Position numbers and translations under genes: made by a program
In this document: one piece after another, positions 48,349-60,700 of the stretch
Layout: every line of letters starts with the position of its first letter
How positions within the stretch are numbered: the stretch's first letter is position 1
The notes under the pieces: generated by a model
What the model saw: only the letters and a program-made list of their open reading frames with translations
Told to the model about the DNA's origin: nothing
Database searches by the model: none
Source of the DNA: Uranotaenia lowii
Lineage: Eukaryota > Arthropoda > Insecta > Diptera > Culicidae
Length of the DNA stretch: 64,000 bases
Reading direction: 5' to 3'
Assembly (NCBI RefSeq): GCF_029784155.1
Contig: NC_073692.1
Span: 431,067,324-431,131,323 of the forward strand

Positions 48349-50097
48349 GGGGCCGTTCACTAATTACGTAAGCACGATTTTAGAAATTTTCAACCCTCCC
48401 TCTTCCCCTCGTAAGACAAAGTGAGATTTTTCAAAATCCCCTCTCCCCCCTAGTTAGATCTTACGTTTTCTGTTCTATGAGAAATTGAGACGTTTTCTCA
48501 AAAATAGCTTGAAAATATTAAAAATGTGACATACATGTTTCAAAGCAAAGCACTTTTGAGGTAAAATTTAAAAACTGTATTCAAAGCACAATCTATGAAT
48601 AACAACAGATGAAATGTCATAAACGATTAAAGAAAACATTATTCAAGACATTTTTAGGGTAACAATAATTTTCAAAAAATTTCCACAATCGAATAAACAA
48701 TATAAAATCTGATTTCCGCTTTCAAAAAGAAAGTTCAGATTAGCACAAGTTACCATAAAAAATTGTTATGTATATTACCTGAAAATCATAAAAATCTTTT
48801 AAAAAAAATATCATTCTATACTACTAGAATTTCGGCAATAATATTTAACGACAATCACGTTGTCAACTAACCTAAAAGCTTAGACTCTTTCAGCGGTAAG
48901 CGATAAAGTTTTAGGATTTTTTTGGAAAATCTTTTGTAAAATTTAGAGTTGATAGCGTCTATCACTGAAAAAAACTGTTTAGAAATTCATTATTCAAAGC
49001 GCCTGATATTGATTTTTAAAGATTTTTTTCTGGATGAAGTCATTTCCGAAATATGATGGATTAAAATCGTGGTGTCACAACGCGCCGTTTTCCTTGTTGT
49101 TTCTATAAATTGCTCAATTCTAGCGTAACATTTAAAAAGGGCGAAACTAGCAGTTAGCTCGAAACGAGAAAAACGCGTTTGAAAAATCGGAACACCTATT
49201 CAAATCCTATTTATAAAATCGACCACTTTTTGTTCAACAAAATCAAAAAATGTGCATTATATTCACTTATTGTTTGATGGTTATCAAGAACTTTAACTTT
49301 TTTCGCGTAATTTCAGAGATTTTCGAGTTTCGCCCTATTATTGTTTTCGATTTCAGTTACGCCTGCAAGTTTCGCCCAATTGATCGGCCGTTTTTGTTCT
49401 GGTTTTGAAGTTACGCCCATTCATCCTACACGCAAAAACTAATTAGGCCGTTTTGTCACACACGGTCAACTCAGTTACGCTTTTTGGCTCTACACGAATA
49501 GAAAAATTCACTCCATTTTGAATAGGCGTAACATCACGTTCCAACGAAAATGCATCAACAGGAAGTTTCGCCCAATTGAATTTTATCAATTTTTTGAAAG
49601 TTTTAAGTAATTTTAAGATGAAACCGCGTTTGATAGGTAAAGTGCAACCGCGTGCATCCGGAATGACCGATAACTCGATTTGTTTACATTTGTCAGTTTC
49701 GCCCTTTTGAAATGTTACGCTAGAATTAAAAAGATTGTTATGATGGAAAGCGAAAAGGGACTATCTTTTTTAATAATGTGATTTAGTTTTTTTGATGGCA
49801 TGTTGGTTTGAATTTTTCCTCTATAAATTTAAAGAACCCGATTTTTTTTTTCTATTAATGCAAAGACATCAAAAGATAAATAACATAACATCAAAATAAA
49901 CCAACAAATTGGAGGTAGTGAGTAAAAAAAACCTGAGTAATCTGGTTTCGTATGGCTGTGGCTGTGGTGAATTTTAAATGTTATTACGTAATATTTTTGG
50001 TAACCCCCCCTACCCCCCTTGTAAGAGATCGCAAGCAAATGTGAAACCCTTCCATCCACCCCCTATGTGCTTACGTATATAATTGGCGAACAGCCCC
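48349..50097. mobile_element. 1.75-kb TIR transposon, non-autonomous
   Basis: The ends are GGGGCCGTTCACTAATTACG on the left and GGGGCTGTTCGCCAATTATA (minus strand) on the right, both followed by TACGTAAGCAC-type sequence. TA flanks each side (48347-48348 and 50098-50099). C-rich subterminal tracts (CCCTCC.., CCCCCCCTACCCCCC) mirror each other. No transposase frame is present. A second inverted-repeat element is nested inside. Confidence 0.8.
49123..49720. mobile_element. Nested 598-bp MITE rich in GTTTCGCCC/GTTACGCC motifs
   Basis: The ends are GCGTAACATTTAAAAAGGGC on the left and GCGTAACATTTCAAAAGGGC (minus strand) on the right, flanked by TA, or by AATTCTA/TAGAATT if the palindromic flank is included. 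The interior repeats the words GTTTCGCCC (about 49327, 49371, 49563 and 49695, plus the inverse at 49139) and GTTACGCC (about 49357 and 49412, inverse near 49523). No coding capacity. Confidence 0.75.
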
Positions 50098-50099
50098 TA

Positions 50100-50720
50100 A
50101 CTTAAAAATTCTGCCAAAAATCATGGATAATTTTTTAACTGAAACGAAGCTTCTAAGATTCCAGGGTTTGAGAAATTCAAAAATGATCCAAAATCGACTC
50201 AGTCTATTGGTACATACATATAGCAGATTCATTTCCAAGCTCGGCGCACACAGAATGTTTCCAAGGGCGATCTTCGTACTTTTTCTATCGTTAGAGTAAC
50301 ACAACAACCATCGCCAACGCCCAACACCTTCAACTTTATAGCGATTTTTTCATCTTCCAGGCTGATCGCTTTCACATGGCTCTCGACGACCTTGTTGAAA
50401 AATTCTCGGTCGCCTCACATGTGCCGGGACGCCACGTCCAGTCCACAATCCAGTCACCAACATGAGTTTGCGTACTACCCATCAGAGCGAATGTACGGTT
50501 TCCTCCCCACTGCGAACAGCTTTTGACTTTGGCAATCGGCCTTTTGCTTGTGGCCACTTTTCTTGCAGAAATGGCACACCAGCGATTTCTTTTTCCCGGG
50601 AAAATTGCCTCCAGAGCTCCAGTTTCAGCTCATCATCGGAACGGCCATCTAATGCCGTCGTCACGAGCGTGTCGAAAGAATCAGCCAGGCTTCTGTCGTA
50701 ACCGATCCATTTCTTTAACC
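50100..50720 (-). pseudogene. Ty1/copia retrotransposon fragment (gag zinc knuckle and protease region)
   Basis: Read in broken frames on the minus strand: gag tail (DTLVTTALDGRSDDELKLEL), then a CCHC-type knuckle CHFCKKSGHKQKADC, then a protease start in DWIVD (the usual DSG is lost), and finally NILCAPSLEMNLLYV, the conserved block after the copia protease. Several frameshifts make it non-functional. It is cut at 50098 by the TIR element. Confidence 0.75.
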
Positions 50721-52209
50721 ATATTTTTCAACTTTTTCTTCCTAATTCTTAAATTTATAATTCTTTTCACAAAACTGTTCTTCTTTCTCAAGCTCTCTCT
50801 ATCAACTGACTTCTGAAAATTTCCTCATCGGGTTTCCAGCTTTCTAAAGCCCTTTCCTTCTCTCCTCGAGTAGTCATGCTTATTATGAGCTCTCACTCTC
50901 TCGTTTGCACATTTTCTTTCCTGAACGTCAATCCTTCAACTGTGAACGAACCAATTGGGATTGATCCCGCTAAAAAGAATAAAGCTTGCTCTTTACTCTT
51001 ACACAGATTTCCATAAGAATGACAGCTAATCGTAGTGAAATTGGAGTGAAGGCTATTGCTTTCTTTGTTTAACACACGAGAAATCGTATACCCGGTTTGC
51101 GAGCGCGCCCATCGCCCATTAATTATTGCTTCAGTGTTGCTAGAATAGTAATCTACACTTGTACTCTCAATATTCTCTACACTCTACAGCTTCTAAGACC
51201 AGTGCGACCATCAGTGGTTCGCCGTGATCCAGTCCAGCACACGACAGCTTTGCAAACCACTCTTCACTCAGAATCAAAACAACCCAAAAATAAGAACGGC
51301 AGTGCATCAAAACAAAGTTCGACTGGCGTTCTTGATTTTGGGCTGCTGTCAATATACCAAAATCAAAGTTCGAAGCTCGAACTGACCACCCCAAAAAAAT
51401 TTCCCTTTATTTGCCGTTAGTTTCGTATTGTAAGAAAAAAAAAGTCAGTCGCATCGAAAACTATCTCTGGTAAAATGCTTTAAATTTGATAAAATTTGAT
51501 TATGTTTAATTCATTTTAATTTATATATTTTCAGAAAACGTTTTTCCATTCATTCTTCTTCAGAAGCCGTACCTAACAGTATTTACATCATGCCTCCAGA
51601 GAATTTCGGAAGAATAACCAATGAGAAATCGGAAGAAGCGGAGGACAATCTGGAGCAATGGCAGCATATGCCAGCTATTGAAAACGGGAGCTTCGGATAG
51701 CAATATTCTAGGAGGTCTCAAGATTGTGAGGACACGACGTTCCTAAACTAGGTGTTTTCGACAATGAAATCGGCTGTTCTGCACATCAATCGTAGCCGTC
51801 TAAACTATCCAACGGATAGTCAATTGCAGTGATGATTGCAGCCTGGTTTCCTTCCTGGTGCATCCTGCAGGTCAGATTCAGATCCATTCTGAACGAAAAA
51901 TGTGAGCTTTAAAGTGCTTTAAGTTTCGTTCTTAATAATTGGCAACAGCACTCTGTAATTCCTGACCAAATCCCTTGAAAATTGCTCCGGGATAAATCAG
52001 GCTCGGGTTTCTTATATTACCTTTGTCAAAAACATCCAAGGTCAGTTAATTGTGAACAACTTTTTTTTGAAGTAAAATAAAAAAAGGAAATGTGAAAAAA
52101 AAATTATGTTTGTAAAATTTTTATACCCCCTTTTGATATTTGGTTCATCAAATGAAAAAATCCCAAAAAAATCCCTGCCGCTTGACAGGCCCCAAAATTA
52201 AGTTGCAAA
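50721..52209. other. Probable remains of the copia element and unassigned DNA
   Basis: 50721-51480 may contain upstream gag and LTR sequence of the copia element, but I could not define LTR borders or a primer-binding site. 51480-52209 has no supported gene. Confidence 0.3.
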
Positions 52210-53030
52210 TATGACGTTTATTCTCAAGTTTGGGAAAACCCCCTCAAACTTATTTTCGTCGGGAGCCAGTTTCATCCGATTTTGCGGCATTTCAACTTGG
52301 TTTTGGGTTATACCAGCTTAGAGTGTTCCAGTTCAAACCTTTGAGCAGAGGGACGTGGTGCGTCTTGAGATTGTCCTAAGCTGCCCTGGCAGTCTTCGAA
52401 TTGTGTATCACACACAGAATGTTGCTGATCTTCCACGAGCAGCGAGTTTGTTGTTGTTGTTGGTCCTTCTGTTGGTTCGACTCAGTCGGTGCGGTGTGTT
52501 TTTTCGGTTGTTGTTTTTTTCCTTTGTTGTTTGAAGATCTCATTGTGATATTTTTTGATCAGCTTCCTCAAGAAATCGAATCTTCTACACCAACTTTAAT
52601 CCCAAGCAAATGGAGACCAAGAAACGGATAAGATAACACCAGGGAGAAACACAAAACTATCTACAAAAACACATGAAACGCTCCACTTCGGGATGAATAA
52701 ACCTACCTGGTTTAAAATCCCTGAGAAAAAAGAATCAAAAAAAAAAAAAAAATTGTGATATTTTACTACCTCTGCGTAGCTGGTGGTACTCGGCGTTTCG
52801 ATTGTTCTGCGAGCGGCGTCTAGACTGATGTTCTGCTCGGTTTTTACTTTCAGTAGAGCTGTTTCGTATGCATATACAGGACAATTTCTGTCGAGCGGTG
52901 AGTGGCTCCCTTTGCAGTTACCACAAAACTTGGATTTACCTTCGCCTTCGTTACATCGTACCACAAATTTTCTGCTGTTCAACTCGGGGTGGCTGCCAAC
53001 TTCGATTGGCGTGCCATCGAGCATTTTTGT
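52210..53030 (-). pseudogene. LINE gag (ORF1) pseudogene
   Basis: The minus strand encodes a gag-like nucleic-acid-binding protein: HPELNSRKFVVRCNEGEGKS, then a knuckle-like CGNCKGSHSPLDRNCPVY, then ALLKVKTEQNISLDAARRTI and SYAEVV. The reading continues left of 52542, Gln/Thr-rich, to about 52210 with stops. It is interrupted at 52542-52764 by a younger LINE tail. It is the type of ORF1 that accompanies I-like LINEs. Confidence 0.8.
52555..52751 (+). mobile_element. 5'-truncated LINE tail, about 197 bp, with 13-bp target duplication
   Basis: The insert ends in the hairpin tail (GGGATGAATAAACC...GGTTTAAAATCCC, 52690-52721) and a poly(A)-rich run. It is flanked by ATTGTGATATTTT at 52542-52554 and 52752-52764. 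It sits inside the gag pseudogene, on the opposite strand, so it is younger. Confidence 0.9.
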
Positions 53031-54703
53031 ATCAGGGTAATAATTTCACGAGCTTGTACTTTGCTGCGAATTCTAAACACATACCAACTTTTATTCCTCA
53101 CAAAGTAGCCACATTCTATCTGTCCCGCGTACTACGTATCGATCTTCCTATGACAAACGGATTTTTCGGTCGAATCCATTTCTAGCTTTCAAAAACAGGA
53201 AATACAATCTTCCATGTACACCTTCAGGATCCATCCATGCTGTCAAAGTCCATTCCGGATGATCTCCGGGAGAAGGACTCATCCCGCCGGGAACACACTA
53301 GTAAACGTTTTTCTCATCAAAAGGGAAACAATAGCCTATCAGTTGTGGACGAGCGCGTTGTAGTACGTACGATTCCACTGAAGGCTGAGGATAAACTGAC
53401 TTCGAGACTTGACTACAAAAAAAACTTTTGAAGTAACGTCTACTGTGTTCTTCGTTTAAAAAATTAACGATTCAGTTGGCGAACAGACATTGAAATCTTT
53501 ATGTTTACGCTTGAGCTTAAACTCGCGGTTATCAGCTTGGAAGTTTGATTCTTAGATAGCAGGCTTTCAAAATCTAACTTTACTGAAACCTTTGGATTTT
53601 CATCGGGATGAATTTTAATTCTATAGATGGAAAAATCAAGGATGCATAAGGTGCGAAGAACTTACAAATCGGTGTCATATAGAACCAAAAGCTCACAGTT
53701 CTTTGGGTTACATGTCGATTTTGTTAAACTGTGTGAACTTTTGATTCTGCTAAATGCTAGTGTTCAAGCCGAAATCTCATCTGGCACCTTGAGAATAGAG
53801 ATTGCAACTTTTCTTAATCTCAATGTACTAAATGAAACCTTTTTTGTCTTCAAGTCCGAAGAATTCATTTTGAAAGCAGACGAGATTGAATGAAAAAGTC
53901 TGAAGTTCCAAACCAGTTTAATGTGGCGCCCTGTCCCCAGGTACTTGACTCGCAGAGGATGCCTTTCGGATATTAAATACAAGCCATGAAAATTTTCTTT
54001 CCACTATTTCCATCGAAACGCCAAGAAACTGGGAATTCGATTTTAATGAACTTTTCAAATTGATCTTTACATTTTCTTAATGGCGTTGGATGCATATATG
54101 TGTTGTGTTGTAACTTCGGTAGGTGGCATTCCCTTCTGGCAAAGGAAAAGTACTAATTATAATCTGATTTAAGTAATAGTAACGGTTCTCTCGTATTTAT
54201 TATTTCTATAGTATATTGGTTTCCACCTTTCAATAACAGTTTTACAATTTAAAATATACACGGCACATTTCTTGTTGTAACTTTCAACTCCTATATGTTC
54301 ATGTATATATATTGTGTGTTAAGTATTTTACTTTCAAGTGGATATTGTTCCTTCACTCTAGCATACACATTGTATAGTTTTTTTTTTAAATCGAAAAGTT
54401 AGAATCTAGGGAATCTGAACTAATGTCTAAACAGTCCTTATAGTAAGTGCACCACTTTAACTCTCAAATCGAACCAGATTTGCAAATTTAGGTAATGTAA
54501 TTTATCTACAAAAGTTCAATGACTATCAATTTGTGCACCATTGTTTAAGATCGACCTTTCCCGTATTGTAGTGTTAACCTTAGAAAATATATACTTTTCT
54601 ACAATAAGCTACGCGTCGAACAAATCGTTATTTTTTTTTACACATTCACACGCGTTATAGTTTCACAAATTTCCAACTAGCTACCTCAAACCTTGTTTGT
54701 ATT
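53031..54703. other. Intergenic and 3' UTR region of the transporter
   Basis: 53200-53450 and 53620-53900 carry plus-strand frames of 64 and 88 codons with no family signal. 54000-54703 is AT-rich and probably the 3' UTR of the minus-strand transporter. Confidence 0.4.
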
Positions 54704-57700
54704 TTATTTATCACTTTTCTCCTCCAACCGGCCGCCCATACGTCCGTCGGATATCACCTTGAGCATTGGCTGATTGGCTATCCTGGCCGAATCGCCATCG
54801 CCGTCGTCCTCATCTTCCTCGTCGTCTTCGTTTGACGTGACCTCGGCGCGTTCGTCCGTTACCGGGTAGTTCCACTTTTGGATCTCAGCCGTTCCGAAGA
54901 ACTGGAATATCAGATAACAGCTTATGGCGACGATCGAACTGACAGCGAACACGTGCTGCCATTGGTTGATGTTTTGCTGTATGTGTAAGAAGGAAATCAG
55001 TTAATGTGTGCTTCATTGTCATCTATTTTTGCTAGTGCTCAGATTTGGATTTATCTAACACGGAAATTCTAGAAAAATATTCTAGGGAAGAATGGCCCTT
55101 TCCGTTTAATTTCCAAATAAAAACCTAAGAAATATTTGTAATATCTAGACTAGTAGATGCTTTAAAAGAGATGTCCGGGTTAGTGAAAACTGTTTCTGAC
55201 AGAATCTAACGAAAATTTCGTTCTTCGTGCTGTGAAAGCAATTCTCTGAATTCAAATCCTTGTTTCAACCCGTTTTTCTTAAGCTAAATAGAAATAACTT
55301 ACCGCATCAGTAACCATAATGCCGGTGGCCAGGGGCTGCAGGAATGAGGCCGTCATGTGGATGGTTTGTGCGAAAGCTAATACCGGTCCAGCGAGATTTG
55401 GGGCGATGTCCACAATGTTTGCCATTGCGCCGGCATACGAAGCCGTTATGAAAGTGACGGCCACGAACCACAAAATCAACACCAAAACGATGTTGTATCC
55501 CAGGTAACCAACCATGAGTACCAAAATACCCGGAACAATCTGCGACAGGGCTGTGAAAAGCTTCCTGACGTTGGTCAGTGTCATGAGTCGCTTGTCCATT
55601 AGAATGTCTGCTACGTAGCAGAACAGAACCGACGAAAGGTATGAACACAGGAATGGTGTGCCGCTGAGAAGTCCGTTTTCCTTGATATCGAAGCAGAGGA
55701 TTTTCTGCATGTACTCTGGACCGGACATGATGAAGGTGTAATGAACCCAAATACGACCGAAAGTGGTGAGTCCGATTGCCCACACGGGAACGGATGTGAA
55801 AATCTTTTTCCAGGGTACTTTCATACCTTGTCCATTTTTAATATCTTCGCTCACATTCAGTTCGATGTATTCGAGCTCTTCTTGAGTGATACGGGGATGT
55901 TCCTGGGGAGTATTGAAGGCCAACAAATACCAGAACACACACCAGATCATACCGATCGAACCAGTTGTGTAAAAAACAAGACGCCAACCGAAATATGCAA
56001 TGATGAATCCGCACAGCGGATAGGTTAACCCAATTCCGATGCTAAACCCTTGAAAACTGGACATAAACCTACTCCGTTCAACGGGAGGTATCCAGTAGCC
56101 AACAATGGCGTACATGGCCGGCCAGGTAAGCCCACTGGCAAAGCCTTGAATTGATCGTAACAAGATCACCGCTCCATAGTGAAGATCGGAAGCGTATGGA
56201 ATGCATAAACTGCAGGCAGCTGTTACAAACTGACTCCATCCAAATACTTTTTTGGTGCCGAAATACTGAGTGGCCACCCCTCCAACCACCTGCGATAGGA
56301 CGTAGCTCCAGTAAAACGAACCTTTTATCACGGCTTGCACAGTGGAATCCCAGTCAAATTCACCGTACACCTCAGGAGTGTCGCCCGTTTGCTCTGTCTC
56401 GTCCAGCTCCGATAGCTTCCAGCTGGACTCGTTCCAGGCCGGGGACTGGTTGAACCCGGTAGGATGCCCGTTGGCAATCGTTGGAATCGACGAGGGAGCA
56501 CAGTGATGGTTGACCGAAGTGTTGCTACTGGAATCACGCACCATAGCAACCAGAGCAAAGTTGATGTCGTTGCGCATCATAAAGGAAACGAGAAAGCCGG
56601 ACCATGACAGGAAGTACAGCACCAATCGGGCTGGAATTCGATCTGCGGATGAAAAAAAAAGTATTCGAATATTAGCACTCTTGTGTTTTAATTTCCTATT
56701 CGTTAGTACCATTTGAAATTGGAGATGTTGACGTCTTTAGCGACAAAAAAAAATGTAATGTAGGTAATTGATTTTTTTTTAACTCTTATTAAATATTACC
56801 ATTGTAAATTGGAACTACAGAGGTCATTTCGAAAAAAAAAATTTAAAAAAGATATAGAAAAAAATAACAATAAAAGGAAAGAATCGAATTTGCCATTACT
56901 GGGGTACTGAGGGAGAACAGTAGGAAGCTGTTTCTACATATAGTACATCAAAGATCTTTCACAACCTGTATCAGTGCTACATATAAAAATCAGTGCCGTT
57001 TTGTATGGCAGGACTTTGAGCCCTCGCCATTGGACCGCAATTGACAGCAGATTCCGTCCAAGAAACACTGATCGAGGGACTCGACTTCATACATTGTTTC
57101 AATAATCAAGCATATAGTGATTGTTAGGACCAGCTTCTTGGATGGTTGCTATTGTGTTCAATACTCTAGCTCTAGGACCTAGGTACAAGTCAACTAATAG
57201 CAGCATATCCATCGATAGAACAGTTAAGACAGTTACGTGTCGCAAAACGGCTGCCCATTTGGAACTTTCTTGGCGGGAAATCTGCTTCCAACGCTGCTAG
57301 TCCATGAGTGAAACGGTACTTTAAACATCGCGTTCTAAAATTCGGTGTTTAAGGACAAACTGTCTTCCAAACTCAGGCTGTGTGCACAAAACCCCCGTAG
57401 AGCGCACACTTTAAATTCTAACGTAGAGCTGAACCCCTTTAGAATTGTCCCAATTCTCTAGATGTTTGTCCTATGTCCGTGTCAGTAGATAGCAGTTGAT
57501 GTCATATCAAATTGTGATCCAAATAGCACTGCAGCAGTCTCCGTCCCTACAGGATTCCCCCGGGGTTCCTGGACAGGATGGGACATGTCGATTCCCTGCC
57601 CTTTTGCTGAATCAGAAGATTTTTTTTACAAAACTTTAACACCTATTATTCCCAAAAATAAAATATTAATTTTGAAACTTCGATTTTAAAATAATAATAA

Positions 57701-60700
57701 AAGCAATATTTAAACAAACAAAATTAAACCAAAAAAAAATCAAGAATCGTCCGTTGAATATTTTTCAGATTGTTTGAATTTTAGTTCTTATCATGAGCTC
57801 TGATTACAAATTCTGATACTCAATCCGAATTTCAAATTCTGTACACCTTATTTGTGTACGTTAAAAAACATTAAAATGAGAAATCAATGCGAGCTTTTTC
57901 TAGTAAAACAATAAACGCCCTTTTTTTAGATTAAACTTATGTATAAACTTTTTGAGACATAGCCATTTCAAAACTGTGAAACAAAGAATTTATCTGGAAA
58001 TGAAAAATATTTTCTTTGCATCAACAGCTTCTTCGTTATTTTTTTCTCAATCGACAAAAAAAGTTTGCAGTTTATTTTATGAAAGGAAAAAAATAATCAA
58101 AAAATTTGCTTTATGGAAATTATGATTTTTCAAAGTATCAAAGTAGAAAGTTGAAAGTCAAGAGTTTGAAGGTTTGAAACGTTACTTCAATTTTGGTGTA
58201 CAGCTTGATATCCTAAACCACCTTAAACTTCCATAAATCATGATAACAAAGGTGTACGGTTCAAAATTTTATCAATTTAGAACTTTAAAAATTTGTGTTT
58301 GTCTCAAAATAAAAAAAAAATCTGATTCAATGAAAAGTATTAAAAAATGGTTGGCTTTGCTTGCTAGAGCTTTCAATAATTTTATGAAATGTTTTTGCCA
58401 AGGTTATTTAAATCAACAAATTAATCGTCTATGAAAAGTTTTTTTTTGCGATTTTTATTTTCATCCTAGGGTTAAATAGCTTTTAAATTAGCAGTCAAAA
58501 TCAAAGAAAATCATTTTTGTGGTACAAGCACGTACAAGTTAGGTTTATGGTTTGTTGACTTGAAATGTACAGCAAGAATCAAGGAATGTTCAAAATCCAA
58601 AGTTCTATTTTTTTAAACTTCCAGTTCATCTTTGGTGATTTTTTATAAACAATTTTGTTTTTTTGGTACCAATTTCCATACAAAATTAAAGCTCGTTGCG
58701 CTATTCCCGCAGTGAAAACAACCAAAAAAGCCATGGGAGGTGTAAAATTTAAAATTTAGATATTTCCATACAAAGCTTACAGTGGCTTAATGTTACGTCA
58801 TCTAGCGGGTCCTTGGAGAATTTTTTTTTTGTATACATTACGCTTTATTATAAATTCTGGATTATTTTCTACTAAAGGGCACCCCCGTCCTGGTTTCAGA
58901 TTTCATATACTTTGAACTTTTGGATATGGTTTTGTTAACTGTTTTGAGCGAAGCTTTTATTTTTTTTTTCTCCACGGGCGGTCCCTCTAAAAACTCATCG
59001 ATAAATTTTGAACCGTATTTTAGGCTTCCAAAAATCTTTCATAATTTTTTTTTTGAAATTTGCTCAAAAAATTTCGTTTCGGAGGTGTTTTTTGTTTTTT
59101 TGTTTAATTTGCCAAATAATGTGAATAAATCCGGGCAAAATCCGGGCATTTTTCAATGAAATCCGGGAAGAAAGTGTCCCATTTCTAAATGAACTAAGCT
59201 TTAGTTGAACAATTAGGAAAAATCCAAAGAACAACAGTCTCATTATAAGCCTTAAAGAGAAGGCGATCAAATTTAAATTTTTCAGAGGTGCAAAGAATTT
59301 ACGAGTTAGTTTTGACTAATTTGGAGGCGCCGATTCCAAATCTCCATGTATTTTTTTTTATCAGCTCTTGTTTTTTTTTTAAATAGCTTATGAAAANNNN
59401 NNNNNNNNNNNNNNNNNNNNNNNNNNNNNNNNNNNNNNNNNNNNNNNNNNNNNNNNNNNNNNNNNNNNNNNNNNNNNNNNNNNNNNNNNNNNNNNNNNNN
59501 NNNNNNNNNNNNNNNNNNNNNNNNNNNNNNNNNNNNNNNNNNNNNNNNNNNNNNNNNNNNNNNNNNNNNNNNNNNNNNNNNNNNNNNNNNNNNNNNNNNN
59601 NNNNNNNNNNNNNNNNNNNNNNNNNNNNNNNNNNNNNNNNNNNNNNNNNNNNNNNNNNNNNNNNNNNNNNNNNNNNNNNNNNNNNNNNNNNNNNNNNNNN
59701 NNNNNNNNNNNNNNNNNNNNNNNNNNNNNNNNNNNNNNNNNNNNNNNNNNNNNNNNNNNNNNNNNNNNNNNNNNNNNNNNNNNNNNNNNNNNNNNNNNNN
59801 NNNNNNNNNNNNNNNNNNNNNNNNNNNNNNNNNNNNNNNNNNNNNNNNNNNNNNNNNNNNNNNNNNNNNNNNNNNNNNNNNNNNNNNNNNNNNNNNGCAC
59901 ATTCATGGAATGATGGATGATATCGTTATCTGCCGAAAGGTACGTCTTTTCTAAATTAAGTAGCGACCCTTAACTTTAAGCAGAACTTCAAATTGTACCT
60001 GTGAAATAGAAGAAATACTTTTAATTTTCACAATTGATTGTAGCAAAATAAAAGGAAAACAAAAAAATAACACTCCCTCTCTCAAAACGTAACCCCATTC
60101 CTTTTAGTTTCAACTTTTCCGGATGGACACCACCCAAAAGTTACGACCTGATCGACCAACTTCATCATACGAATAGCCGATAGAAAAGAAGGGCCGATTG
60201 AGTGGCGAAGCAAATTAATTTCCCAATTCGATCATTTTAGCTATAGTTTTTAATTTATTAAAATCGCGAGCGCTCTCATCCGCCAAATACCGAATAGGTG
60301 ACCCTTTACTGCTTTGTGGAGCCGCCGAATGGAGGTTGCGATGAAATGCAAGCAAAAAAAAAGTAAGAATTGAGTTTGTTTGACAGAATAACTTTTGAGA
60401 TCGAGCATTTTTTTTCTTCTCTCTATCAATTTCGTTTGTTGCCATAGAAAGTGTGGGGGTCGTTGGATGGTTTGGGGAAATTGGGCTTCAGATGAGGTAT
60501 TGGATGGATTTTTTTCTGCTGTTCATTCTTCTCTGGAATTGGTCACTTGTGTGTGACTTGGGAAATGGCTTCGTCTCTCGGCAGCAGCAGTAGAAAAGCT
60601 CACCAAGTGTGGGGTGGTCATTCGAAATCGTGTCCTGTCTCTGTCGGTCAAATGCACGAAATGCGCCGAACGATACTTGTCCTACTAGATATGACGACGG

